From Candidatus Wallbacteria bacterium (GTDB lineage Bacteria > Muiribacteriota > UBA6191 > JACPRK01): a stretch of DNA of 64,000 nucleotides. The position numbers and the translations under genes were made by a program. Location of the stretch: the NCBI GenBank assembly GCA_016213845.1, contig JACQZN010000122.1, positions 39,367 through 103,366 on the forward strand. The letters are read 5' to 3'. Under the pieces are notes generated by a model, which searched no databases, was not told where the DNA came from, and saw only the letters and a program-made list of their open reading frames with translations. Below are positions 26,753 through 36,700 of the stretch, one piece after another. The first letter of the stretch is position 1. The number at the start of each line of letters is the position of its first letter.

Positions 26753-29109
26753 CCTCGCGCCTCGGCGGGCTTGCGCGTGGGGTGGACGCGGTAGACCTGA
26801 ATCACCTCGGGGAGCTCCGAGATGTTCTTGAGCAAGCCCTCGAGCTGGGTCTTGTTGTTGATCTCGACGGTGTAGTTGAGGACGCCCTGGTCCTGCTTGT
26901 TGACGCGGGCGTTGGCGGCGTGGATGTTGAGCTTGAGGACCGAGATGGCGTTTGTGACCTTCAGGAGGACGTTGGGGCGGTCGTAGACGCGCACCTCGAT
27001 CTCGACCAGGTAGGTGGTGTCCTTGCGCGTGCCGATCTCCACATCCCACTGCACGTCCACGGCGCGATCGGCCTGCGCCTCTAGGGCGCCGATGTTGGGG
27101 CAGTCCCGGCGGTGGACGCTCACGCCACGGCCACGGGTGATGTAGCCGACGATCGGGTCGCCGATGACGGGGTTACAGCACTTGGAAAGCCGGATCAGCA
27201 TGTCGCCCATGCCGGCCACCAGGACTCCCTTGGTTCCGGCCTTGTTTGCAAGGGGCTTTGGGGGCGGCGGGGGCAGTGGCTCCTCCGCGGCCTGGCGCGC
27301 GAACCAGGGCAGCGCTCCGATGAGCAGCTGAGCGCTCACATCCCCCTGCCCTACGGCGACGAAGAGGCTGATGAGCTCTTTGAAGCCGGCCTTCTTCATC
27401 GCCTCGTCGAACTCGGCGGTCTTCATGAAGCCCGACGGCCCAGGGACGCGGTCTTCGTTGCCCTTGCTTCGCTTCTTGTACTCGTCGGCCAGCGCCTCGC
27501 GGCCGCGAGCGATGAATTCGTCGCGGTTCTCCTTTTTCAGCCAGGCGCGGATCTTGCCCTTGGCGCGCGTGCCCTTCACCACGTCGAGCCAGTCGCGCGA
27601 TGGGCCCTTGCTGTGCTTGCTTGTCAGCACGCGCACGATCTGACCGTTGCGGAGCTGGTAGGTCAGCGGCACCATCTTCCCGTTGACCTCGGCACCCACG
27701 CACTGGTGGCCGACCTCGGTGTGGATGGTGTAGGCGAAGTCGAGCGGAGTCGCGCCCGCGGGCAGCTCCAGCACGCGCCCTTGCGGCGTGAAGACGTACA
27801 CCTGGCTCTGGAAGAGGTCGAGCTTGACGTTTTCGACGAACTCGCCGGTGTCGGTGACTTCCTGGTGCCACTCCAGGATCTGGCGTAACCAGGCCAGCTT
27901 CTCCTGCACGTACTTGGGGTTCTTGACGTGCTCGTCAGCCTTGTAGCTCCAGTGCGCCGCGATGCCCTCTTCGGCGATCTCGTCCATCTCGCGCGTGCGG
28001 ATCTGGACCTCGAAGACCTGCCCATCCGGGTGGATGACGGTGGTGTGGAGCGACTGGTACATGTTCGACTTGGGGACGGCGATGTAGTCCTTGAATCGGT
28101 TGTGGATCGGCTTCCAGGTCTCATGGATCACGCCGAGCGCGGCGTAGCAGTCCTTGATGGAGGCCGTGAGGATGCGGATGCCGATGAGGTCGTAGATCTC
28201 GGCCAGGTCCTTGGAGCGCTTGAGCGTCTTCTTGTAGATGCTGAAGAAGGACTTCGGCCGGCCGGTCACCTGGGCCTCGACGCCCGACTTCCTGAGGACG
28301 GACTCGACGTCGGTCATCAGCTGCTTGACGAAGGCGTCGCGCTCGCTCCTCTTGCGGGCCACCCGGCGGACGAGGTCGAAGTAGATCTTCGGCTCCGTGT
28401 AGCGCAGGCAGAGATCCTCCATCTCCCACTTGATCTTGTAGATGCCCAGGCGGTGGGCGAGCGGGGTGAAGATCTCGGTGGTCTCGCGGGCGATGCGCTT
28501 CTGCTTCTCGGGAGGCAAGTACTTGAGCGTGGAGAGGTTGTGCAGACGGTCGGCCAGCTTGACGAGGATGACTCGCACGTCGCTGGTCATGGCGAGCAGC
28601 ATCTTGCGGAGGTTTTCGGCCTGGAACTGCTCGCGGGTTTCGAAGTTGATGCGGGAAATCTTGGTCACGCCGTCGACCAGGTTGGCGATGGGCTCGCCGA
28701 AGCGCTTGCCCAGCTCCTCGTGGGTAACGCCGCAATCCTCCAGCACATCGTGGAGCAGGCCCGCGCAGATGGTGGCCGTGTCCATCTTCAGGTCCATGAG
28801 GATGGAGGCGACCGCGACGGGATGGTTGATGTAAGGCTCGCCGGAGTCGCGCTTCTGGCTGTCGTGAGCGGTGGTGGCGAACTCGAGGGCATCGGCGATC
28901 AGCTTGCGGTCCAGCCTGGGCGGAAGGCCGTCCAGACGGGAACGGAACTTCTCAGGCGTGACGGCATAGAGCCGGACGGGCTGGTCGGCCAGGGAGAGCG
29001 GCTTGGCCTCGATCCCGTGGTCGTGGTGCGGGCCGGTGCCTTCGACTGCACCAGCCGGAGCGCCCGGCGGCATCGTGTCGGCCGGTCTGTCGCCGCTCTC
29101 CATCGCCAT
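26749..29109 (-). CDS. Bifunctional (p)ppGpp synthetase/hydrolase (RelA/SpoT)
   Basis: HD 'HDVLEDCGVTHEEL', RelA 'YQSLHTTVIHPDGQVFEVQIRT', TGS 'VFTPQGRVLELPAGATPLDFAYTIHTEVGH', ACT C-terminus. Confidence 0.96.
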   Translation of the reverse strand: MAMESGDRPADTMPPGAPAGAVEGTGPHHDHGIEAKPLSLADQPVRLYAVTPEKFRSRLDGLPPRLDRKLIADALEFATTAHDSQKRDSGEPYINHPVAVASILMDLKMDTATICAGLLHDVLEDCGVTHEELGKRFGEPIANLVDGVTKISRINFETREQFQAENLRKMLLAMTSDVRVILVKLADRLHNLSTLKYLPPEKQKRIARETTEIFTPLAHRLGIYKIKWEMEDLCLRYTEPKIYFDLVRRVARKRSERDAFVKQLMTDVESVLRKSGVEAQVTGRPKSFFSIYKKTLKRSKDLAEIYDLIGIRILTASIKDCYAALGVIHETWKPIHNRFKDYIAVPKSNMYQSLHTTVIHPDGQVFEVQIRTREMDEIAEEGIAAHWSYKADEHVKNPKYVQEKLAWLRQILEWHQEVTDTGEFVENVKLDLFQSQVYVFTPQGRVLELPAGATPLDFAYTIHTEVGHQCVGAEVNGKMVPLTYQLRNGQIVRVLTSKHSKGPSRDWLDVVKGTRAKGKIRAWLKKENRDEFIARGREALADEYKKRSKGNEDRVPGPSGFMKTAEFDEAMKKAGFKELISLFVAVGQGDVSAQLLIGALPWFARQAAEEPLPPPPPKPLANKAGTKGVLVAGMGDMLIRLSKCCNPVIGDPIVGYITRGRGVSVHRRDCPNIGALEAQADRAVDVQWDVEIGTRKDTTYLVEIEVRVYDRPNVLLKVTNAISVLKLNIHAANARVNKQDQGVLNYTVEINNKTQLEGLLKNISELPEVIQVYRVHPTRKPAEARG

Positions 29110-29114
29110 GAATC

Positions 29115-29120
29115 ATTATA
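29115..29120 (-). promoter_or_regulatory. -10 element (TATAAT) 5 nt upstream of the rel/spoT start
   Basis: Minus strand TATAATGATTCATGG. Confidence 0.5.
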
Positions 29121-29165
29121 GCGCCAGGCCCCCCGACCGGCCAGGCACAATGGCGCGCGCGCCGG

Positions 29166-30467
29166 TCAGGCCTTCAGGAAGCGGAAGAAGAGGCTGGCGA
29201 CGAATACCAGCGCCAGCACGATCCCCAGGCCCACGGTGGGGTAGTAGAGGTCCGAGCGGTTCTCCTCCCAGACCAGGCTCCGCAGCTTGGCGCGGGCATC
29301 GGAGTTGCCTGGCCGCAACCGCAGGATTCCACCCAGGTACTTCTTGGCGCCGGAGGTGTCGCCGGTGGAGAACGCGCGATCGCTCAGGGTCCGGTAAGAG
29401 GTGACGAGGCTTTCCATTGCCTCCTTGTTCTGGGGATCGTTTCGCAGGACCTCCTCGTAGTGGAAGGCAGCCCGCGCGAAGTCCTGCTGGCGGAAGTTCC
29501 AGAGCCCCAGATTCAGGTTCCGTCGGTACTCGTTGACCACCAGGATCTGCACGCGGCAGTTCTCGCCGTCGGCAACGTAGAGGTTGCCCTCCGGGTCGAC
29601 TGCGATGCCTTGTGGCTCGTTGAACTGTCCCTGGGCACTCCCGCGACCGCCAAAGCTGCCGAGGAACATCCCCTGCTCGTCGAACTTCTGGACGCGGTGG
29701 TTGCGAAGGTCGGAGACGTAGATGTTGTCGCGGATGTCGAAGGTGATGTAGCGCGGATCGTTGAGGTAGCCGGGAAGGCGGCCGTAGGTGCCGAAGATGA
29801 ACTCGGCGTCGCCATCCGCGTTGAACCGGACGATGCGATTGATGCCGCCGTAAACGCCGTAGAGTCGGTCGCGGTAGTCGACACCGACGCCGCGGGGCTG
29901 CACGGGTGCCGGCTGATCGGGCATCCGGAAGGTGAAGGCGCGGACGAAGCGGCCGTCGTTGTCGAGCTCCTGGATGCGACTGTTGTAGTAGTCGGCGACG
30001 AAGATGTGGCCTGAGCTGCCGACGGCGATTCCGCGGGGGCTCCCGAAGAGGCCCGGGGCGCTGCCGGTGCGGCCGAAGACGGCCAGCTCCTTACCGGCGG
30101 GGTCGAACTTTCGCACGCGATTTCCCCGGGTCTCGGCCACGAAGACGTTTCCGCGGGCGTCGACCGAGACGCCGATGGGCCCCTCGAAGCTGCCCTGCGC
30201 GGGGGTGAGCGGTTTGAGGAACTTGCCGAACTGACTGAAACGCTCGACTGTGTCCTTCTTGGCGTCCGCAACGTAGAGGTCGCGCTCGGCGGTGAGCGCG
30301 AGCGCGGCCGGCTGCTTGAACTCCCCCTGTTCCGTGCCTTGCTGGCCGAAGACCAGCTCGCGGGCGATCTCGCGGCTGGACGCGCCGGCCCACGCGGTCG
30401 ACCCCAGGGCCAGCACCGCGCAGAGCCCCAGCAGCGGCCCGGGAAGCAATGACCCCGCCAACCTCAC
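29166..30467 (-). CDS. NHL-repeat six-bladed propeller with TPR region and C-terminal TM
   Basis: Repeats 'GSAQGQFNEPQGIAVDPEGNLYVADGENCRVQ'; C-terminal 'VGLGIVLALVFVASLFFRFLKA'. Confidence 0.83.
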   Translation of the reverse strand: MRLAGSLLPGPLLGLCAVLALGSTAWAGASSREIARELVFGQQGTEQGEFKQPAALALTAERDLYVADAKKDTVERFSQFGKFLKPLTPAQGSFEGPIGVSVDARGNVFVAETRGNRVRKFDPAGKELAVFGRTGSAPGLFGSPRGIAVGSSGHIFVADYYNSRIQELDNDGRFVRAFTFRMPDQPAPVQPRGVGVDYRDRLYGVYGGINRIVRFNADGDAEFIFGTYGRLPGYLNDPRYITFDIRDNIYVSDLRNHRVQKFDEQGMFLGSFGGRGSAQGQFNEPQGIAVDPEGNLYVADGENCRVQILVVNEYRRNLNLGLWNFRQQDFARAAFHYEEVLRNDPQNKEAMESLVTSYRTLSDRAFSTGDTSGAKKYLGGILRLRPGNSDARAKLRSLVWEENRSDLYYPTVGLGIVLALVFVASLFFRFLKA

Positions 30468-31480
30468 CGGAACTCCTCCTCGCTCTTCAGATCGCGGCTC
30501 ATCAAGTCCACCACCGCGGCCCGGGCGTCCTTGCCTTCGAAGAGAACGGAGTGGATCTCCTTGGTTATCGGCATGTCGACACCCAACAGACCAGCGTGCT
30601 CGCGCACGGCGCGGGTCGTCGGCACGCCTTCGGCCACCATCCCCAGCTCCTTCAAGGCGTCGTCCAGCCGGGCGCCGCGGGCGATGGCGAAGCCGACGCG
30701 GTGGTTGCGGGAAAGAGGACTGTTGCAGGTGGCAACCAGGTCACCCATGCCCGACAAGCCGTTGAACGTGAGCGGGCGGGCGCCTCGCCGGACGCCGTAG
30801 CGGGCCATTTCAGCCAGGCCGCGAGTCAGCAGCGCGCCCATGGAGTTGTCGCCGAAGCCGAGCCCGCGGACGATCCCGGCCCCGATGGCGATGATGTTCT
30901 TGAGCGCACCGCCCATCTCGACCCCGATCACGTCGGTGCTGCTGTAAAGCCGGTAGAGCTGCGTCGAGAGCGCCAGCTGCGCCTGGCGGGCGTCGGCCGG
31001 GTCGCGGCTTGCGACCACGGCGCCGGTCGGCTTGCCGGCAGCCATCTCGCGCGCCAGGTTCGGGCCCGAGAGCACGGCTATCCGGGCGCCCGGCCCCAGT
31101 TCCCGGCCCAGCACCTCGGAGACCGAGCAGTGAGAGGCGATCTCGATTCCTTTCGCGGCGCTGACGAAGAGCGTCTGCCGGGAGACCAGGGGGCGCGAGG
31201 CGCGGGCGATCGCGGCGACTGCCTCGGTGGGCACGGCGACCAGGACGAGCTCCGCATCGCACAGGGCGGTTTCGAGCTCGCCGGTGAAGGCGACGTTGGC
31301 AGGCAGGGCGACGTCGGGAAGGTACCGCACGTTGACACGGTGCGTCGCGACCTCCTCGGCCAGGCGGGCGTCGCGGCACCAGACACGCACCTCACAGGCG
31401 CGCGCGGCCGCCGTGAGCGCCAGCACCGTCCCCCAGCTGCCGCCCCCGAGGATGGCAATGCGGCCGGCCGCCTCCGTCAT
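30464..31480 (-). CDS. gpsA: Glycerol-3-phosphate dehydrogenase [NAD(P)+]
   Basis: 'IAILGGGSWGTVLAL', 'VLSGPNLAREMA', 'GGALKNIIAIGAGI', 'LSGMGDLVATC'. Confidence 0.95.
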   Translation of the reverse strand: MTEAAGRIAILGGGSWGTVLALTAAARACEVRVWCRDARLAEEVATHRVNVRYLPDVALPANVAFTGELETALCDAELVLVAVPTEAVAAIARASRPLVSRQTLFVSAAKGIEIASHCSVSEVLGRELGPGARIAVLSGPNLAREMAAGKPTGAVVASRDPADARQAQLALSTQLYRLYSSTDVIGVEMGGALKNIIAIGAGIVRGLGFGDNSMGALLTRGLAEMARYGVRRGARPLTFNGLSGMGDLVATCNSPLSRNHRVGFAIARGARLDDALKELGMVAEGVPTTRAVREHAGLLGVDMPITKEIHSVLFEGKDARAAVVDLMSRDLKSEEEFR

Positions 31481-32151
31481 GACGCGTCCGGGCCCGGGTC
31501 GGTCTGCGCGCCGCGTGAGAGCGGCAGCTTCGATTCCGTCCCGTCGCGAATCCTGGCCAGGTTGGAGCGATGCTTGTAGGCGATGGCGATGGCGATGGCT
31601 ATCGAGAGCAGGAAGACCGGGTCTGCGGGCTGGCGATCGCGCGCCAGCAGAATCGCCGGCAATGCCGCGGCGGCCAGGCAGCTTCCCAGCGAGACGTAGC
31701 GCGTGGCCAGCACCGTGGCAGCGAAGACGAGGAAGGCGCCCCCGAGCGCCGGCGCATCGATAGCCAGGAACACGCCAGCGCCGGTCGCCACGCCCTTGCC
31801 GCCGCCCTTGCCCGCCAGAAACACGGGCGCCATGTGGCCGACGACCGCACAGCACCCCAGCCCCAAGAGCATCAGCCTGTCTCCCCGGGCCAGCGCTCCG
31901 GAGATCGTCCCTGCCGCGAAGACCGCCGCCGCTCCCTTCGCCGCGTCGAAGAAGAGCCCGAACAGCCCCGCCCGCACGCCGCACGCCCGCCCCAGGTTGG
32001 TCGCCCCCACGTTCCCCGACCCGTGCTCCCGGATGTCGACCCCATACCCCCACTTCCCGATCAGCAAGCTGAACGGTATCGCCCCGAGCAGATACGCGGC
32101 AACCGCCGCCAATGCAGTCGACATCTCGAGAATCGCGAAAGCCCGTGGCAT
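31477..32151 (-). CDS. plsY: Glycerol-3-phosphate acyltransferase PlsY
   Basis: 'LLGAIPFSLLIGKW', 'HGSGNVGATNLGRA', 'LAGKGGGKGVATGAGVF'. Confidence 0.94.
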   Translation of the reverse strand: MPRAFAILEMSTALAAVAAYLLGAIPFSLLIGKWGYGVDIREHGSGNVGATNLGRACGVRAGLFGLFFDAAKGAAAVFAAGTISGALARGDRLMLLGLGCCAVVGHMAPVFLAGKGGGKGVATGAGVFLAIDAPALGGAFLVFAATVLATRYVSLGSCLAAAALPAILLARDRQPADPVFLLSIAIAIAIAYKHRSNLARIRDGTESKLPLSRGAQTDPGPDAS

Positions 32152-32191
32152 CTACCTGTACCGGGCTTGTCCCGGACGGGCGAGCGGCCCG

Positions 32192-33508
32192 CTACGCCTC
32201 CTTGAAGACGAACGTCAGAGGAACGCCAGTGAAATCGACGGCCTCCCGGAGGACACGCTCCAGGTGGCGTACGTAGGAGAAGTGGACGAGCTCACGGTCG
32301 TTGACCTTGAAGATGAAGGTGGCGACCTTGTTCTTGAGTTGGGAGACGTAGCGAATTTGGAGTTGCTTGCCCTTTCGAGTCGGAGGCGGATGGACCAGTT
32401 GGGCCTCTCGTACCAAGGCGTTGAGCTTGCCGGTTCCCAGATGGGTCTTTCGCAGCAGCGCGACGCGCTCGATTCCGATGATCAGTTCGTCGATGCCCGA
32501 GCCGGCCACCGACGAGATGTGGACGCGCGGCGCATAGGCGAGGAAGCCGAGCTTCTCGTCGAAGACCCGCTCCCAGTCGACGGCAGCGCCTTCCTTTTGC
32601 TCCATCAGGTCCCACTTGCTGATGGCAACGACGACTGGCTTGGCCGCCTCGTGGATGAGCCCGGCGATGCGCTGGTCCTGCGCCTGGATGCCAGCCGACC
32701 CATCCAGCACCAGCACGCCGATCTCGGCGCTCTCCAGCGCCCGGCGAGCCATCATGCTCGAGATCTTCTCGATGGGCGAGTCGACCTTGGCTCCTCGCCG
32801 GATGCCGGCCGTGTCGATCAGGGTCAGGTTCGACTTGCCTCGCTTGAAGGGAACAGGCACCGGATCTCGAGTGGTACCGGGCTGGTCGTCGACCAGCACC
32901 CGCTCGTCCTCGATCAGCCGGTTGATCAGGGAAGACTTGCCGACATTGGGCCGGCCCACGATGGCGACGCGCACCGGCTCCTCGTCGACCTCGAGCACCG
33001 GATGGTGCGCCTTGAGCTCGCGCGCCACGGCGTCCAGCAGGGCGTCGACGTTCAAGCCGTGCTGGGCCGAGACCCAGATCGCGTCGCCCAGCCCCAGCCG
33101 GGCAAACTCGTGAGCGTGTGCAGCCTTCGACACGTCGTCGATCTTGTTGACGACCAGGATGACCCGCCGCGCCTTGCGCCGGATGAGGTTGGCCGCTTCC
33201 TGGTCCAGACCACTCAGACCCTCGCGCCCGTCCACAACGAAGACGATGGCCTGCGCCTCCGCGACGGCCTTGTCGACCTGCCGGTGAATGTGACGCCGGA
33301 TCTGGGCGCGGTCCCCCGGTTCCAACCCGCCCGTGTCGATCACCTCGAAGGCGAGCCCGCCCCACTCGCAGATGCCGTAGAGCCGGTCCCGGGTTACACC
33401 GGGCTCGTTGTGCACGAGCGCCAGCCGCTTACCTACCAGGCGATTGAACAGGCTCGACTTCCCCACGTTCGGGCGCCCGACGATCGCAACCTTCTGCATC
33501 CCTGCCAT
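32192..33508 (-). CDS. der: Ribosome biogenesis GTPase Der/EngA (two G domains)
   Basis: Two 'VGRPNVGKSS' P-loops and C-terminal KH-like domain. Confidence 0.95.
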   Translation of the reverse strand: MAGMQKVAIVGRPNVGKSSLFNRLVGKRLALVHNEPGVTRDRLYGICEWGGLAFEVIDTGGLEPGDRAQIRRHIHRQVDKAVAEAQAIVFVVDGREGLSGLDQEAANLIRRKARRVILVVNKIDDVSKAAHAHEFARLGLGDAIWVSAQHGLNVDALLDAVARELKAHHPVLEVDEEPVRVAIVGRPNVGKSSLINRLIEDERVLVDDQPGTTRDPVPVPFKRGKSNLTLIDTAGIRRGAKVDSPIEKISSMMARRALESAEIGVLVLDGSAGIQAQDQRIAGLIHEAAKPVVVAISKWDLMEQKEGAAVDWERVFDEKLGFLAYAPRVHISSVAGSGIDELIIGIERVALLRKTHLGTGKLNALVREAQLVHPPPTRKGKQLQIRYVSQLKNKVATFIFKVNDRELVHFSYVRHLERVLREAVDFTGVPLTFVFKEA

Positions 33509-33580
33509 CCGCCCCAGCGTATCAAGTAACCCGTCCCAGGGACAGAGGAAAGCGGGAACGACCCAGGTCAACGGCAAAGT

Positions 33581-33702
33581 CGTCGGAAAACAGGTACGGG
33601 CACCGGAAGCCCGGCCGGCCGACCGGACGACGCCAGGTTTCGAGCGGGCTTCCGGAGCCAGTCCCCGCTTTCCGCCTCAGGGCTCGAGACTTTGCCGGGA
33701 CC
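33581..33702 (-). repeat. Dispersed nested-hairpin intergenic repeat, copy B
   Basis: Reverse complement 'ggggactggctccggaagcccgctcgaaacctggcgtcgtccggtcggccggccgggcttccggtgcccg' matches copy A. Confidence 0.7.
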
Positions 33703-33749
33703 CTGGGGGATGACCCCGCCGAACCCGAAACGGTCGGGCGGGTTGTACC

Positions 33750-36700
33750 TCAGCGGGCGACCCGGAAACCGTAGCTGGCGTAACGGCTTTCGGGGAAATC
33801 GTAGCCGCGGTAGTTCGCGCGCAAATAGCCGCGGTCGTTGTACCAACTGCCGCCGCGCAGGCTGCGATAGGTGCCGGATCCGGGACCGGTGGGGTCGCGC
33901 GACGGACTGGCCGTGTAGTAGGTCTCGCCGTGGAAGTCGCCCGTCCACTCCCAGGCGTTTCCCAGGAGATCGTCGATGCCGAACGGAGAAGTGCCGCTGG
34001 CCCGGGGACTGACGGCGGCCGGCCCGAAGCTGCCGACCGGCGCCGTGTAGAGGAACCCGTCACCGTTCTCCTCGGAGCAGCAGGTATCCAGGTTTCCGGA
34101 ACCGGCCCGCCGGAGGCCGCCGGCGTCGAGCGCGGAGGCGCCCCAGGGATAGAACCGGCCATCAGTCCCCCGCGCGGCGAACTCCCACTCTGCCTCGGTG
34201 GGCAGTCGCAGGCCGGCCCAGGCGCAGTACGCATAGGCGTCGTACCAGTCGATGCCGACGACGGGGCCTTGGGCGTCGGGGCTGTACGTCGTGACGACCG
34301 AGCCGTCCCAGTTGAACGGCGAGTGGTCCTTGCCACCCGGTTCGGAGGCGTGATGGCCCTGGTGGAGCGTCGGGCCTGCGGGATCGGACGTGGCCGCCAG
34401 GAAGGCCTTGTACTGCGCGTTGGTGACCTCGTACTTTCCGACGAAGTACCTCGAAAGCGTCACGGCGTGGAGCGGGGCCTCGTTCGTCAGGGCCAGCGAG
34501 GCGTCGACCGAAGCGGTGGTCGATCCCATCTGGAAGGCTCCGGACGGGATCTCCACGACGACCGAGCCGTCCTTGTCGTTTTTCAACTCGCGGAACCCGG
34601 AGGCATTGACGGAGAGGAAAGTCATCGTCGCGGGCGCGACGTTGAGGGTGAAGGAGCGCTCGTCGGTACCCGATGCCCCCCGGGCGCGCGCGACGAAGGT
34701 GGCGGCGCCAGCTTGCGAGGGAGAACCCGAAAGTGTCCCTCCCTGAGAAAGCGAAAGACCTGCGGGCAGCTGGCCCGCGGCCACCGACCACGTCACTGGC
34801 TGGCTGGCCTGCACCGCCAGCGTGGCGGTGTAGGACTGCCCCACCTTCCCGTCGGCCAGCGACCGCGTCTGGATGGCCGGGTCGAGCTGGCGCGCGACGC
34901 GGAAGCCATAGGTGACGAAGCGGCTGTCCGGCAGGTCGAAGCCACGGTAGGTGGCACGCAGGTAGCCCGAAGAGCTGTACCAGCTGGCGCCCCTGAGCGA
35001 GCGAAGTCCGCCCGTATCCGGCCCGGCCGGGTTGCGGGGGGGGCTCGAGGCGTAGAACCGATCGTCGTACCGATCCGCGGCCCACTCCCAGGCGTTTCCG
35101 ATCAGGTGCGAAAGCCCGAAAGGCGATACGCCGCTGGCCTGGGAGCCCGAGGCCGAGCGGCCGAAAGTGCCCCCCGGCGCTGCATAGAGGTACCCGTCCG
35201 CGCCGTCCTCGGAGCAGCAGGTCTCCAGGTTCCCGGCGCTGGCGCGGTGAGCGCCCCCGGAGACGAGCGGCGCCGAGCCCCAGGGCTGGAGCCGGCCGTC
35301 GGTGCCGCGCGCGGCCAGCTCGAGCTCGGCTTCCGTCGGCAGGCGCAGGCCGCTCCAGGCGCAGTAGGCGTAGGCGTCGTACCAGTCGACGCCGACGACT
35401 GGCGAGTCGGAGGTCGTGCTCCACGGAGTGGAGCCGGCGCCAGTCCAGTCGATCGGTACGTGGCTCTTGTAGGCAGGCTCGTCGGGGTGGTGGCCTTCGT
35501 GGCGCGCCGGGCCGGCGGCGGCGGTGGCGGCAGCCAGGAAGGCGGCGTACTGGGCGTTGGTGACCTCCTGGCGGCCGAGGAGCACGGGCGAAAGGCTGAC
35601 GGTGTGCACCGGGTTCTCCGAGGAGAGGGCGAGCAACGCCGCAACCGATTCGGAAGTGGAGCCCATCTGATACGTGGAGGCCGGCAGCAGCACCAGCTCG
35701 GAGCCATCGGCGTCGTGGGTGAGCTCGGCGAAGCCCTCGGCATTGGTGCGGGCGAACGTGACGCCGGCGCCGTCGACCCGCAGGGCGTAGGCGCGCTCGT
35801 CGAAGCCGTTCGCGCTCGCGGCGCGCAGGGCGAAGCGGTGGTAGCCGGCCGCGGCCGGCGTCCCGGAGAGCGTACCTTGCGCGTTGAGCGTCAACCCGGC
35901 CGGCAAGGAACCGGCGACGAGGGACCAGCCAGCGGAGACGCTGCCGGCAGCGGTGAAGACGTGGCTGAACGGTTCTCCCACCCTGGCCGCCGCGACGGCC
36001 GAGACGTCGATGCGGGGCTCCATCGGTCGAGCGGCGCGGAATCCGTAGACCGCAAACTTGCTCGACGGGTAGTCGAATCCGCGATAGGCGGCCCTCAGGA
36101 GCTCACGCGAGCTGGACCATGCGCCGCCCCTGAGCACGCGAAGCCCCGTGTCATTCGGACCCGTCGGGTCTTTCGAGGGCGAGACCGCGTAGTAGGTCGC
36201 CGAGTAGGAGTCGAGCGCCCACTCCCAGGCGTTTCCGGCGACATCCGCCAGACCGAACGGCGAGCGGCCGTCGGCGCGCGGCGCGGCGGCCTCGGCGCCA
36301 AAGCTGCCGGCCGGGGCAGCGTAGAGGAACCCGTCGGAGGCATCCGCCGAGCAGCAGGCGGTGAGCGCTCCTGACGACGCCCGGACGAGACCGCCCGCGT
36401 CGACGGCGCCCAAGCCCCAGGCGCCGGTGCGCGCGTCGGTCGCCCGGGCGGAGTACTCCAGCTCCGCCTCCGAGGGAAGTCGCAGGCCGGCCCAGGCGCA
36501 GTAGGCATAGGCGTCGTACCAGTCGACGCCGACGACCGGCCCGTCCGGAGAAGTGCTCCAGGGAGTGGAGCCGGCGCCAGTCCAGTCGATCGGCGTGTGG
36601 TCCTTGGCGGGCGCCTCGTCGGGGTGATGGCCCTCATGCCGCACGGCGCCGCGCGCGTCGCCCGTCGCAGCGAGGAAGGCGGCGTACTGACGGTTGGTCA

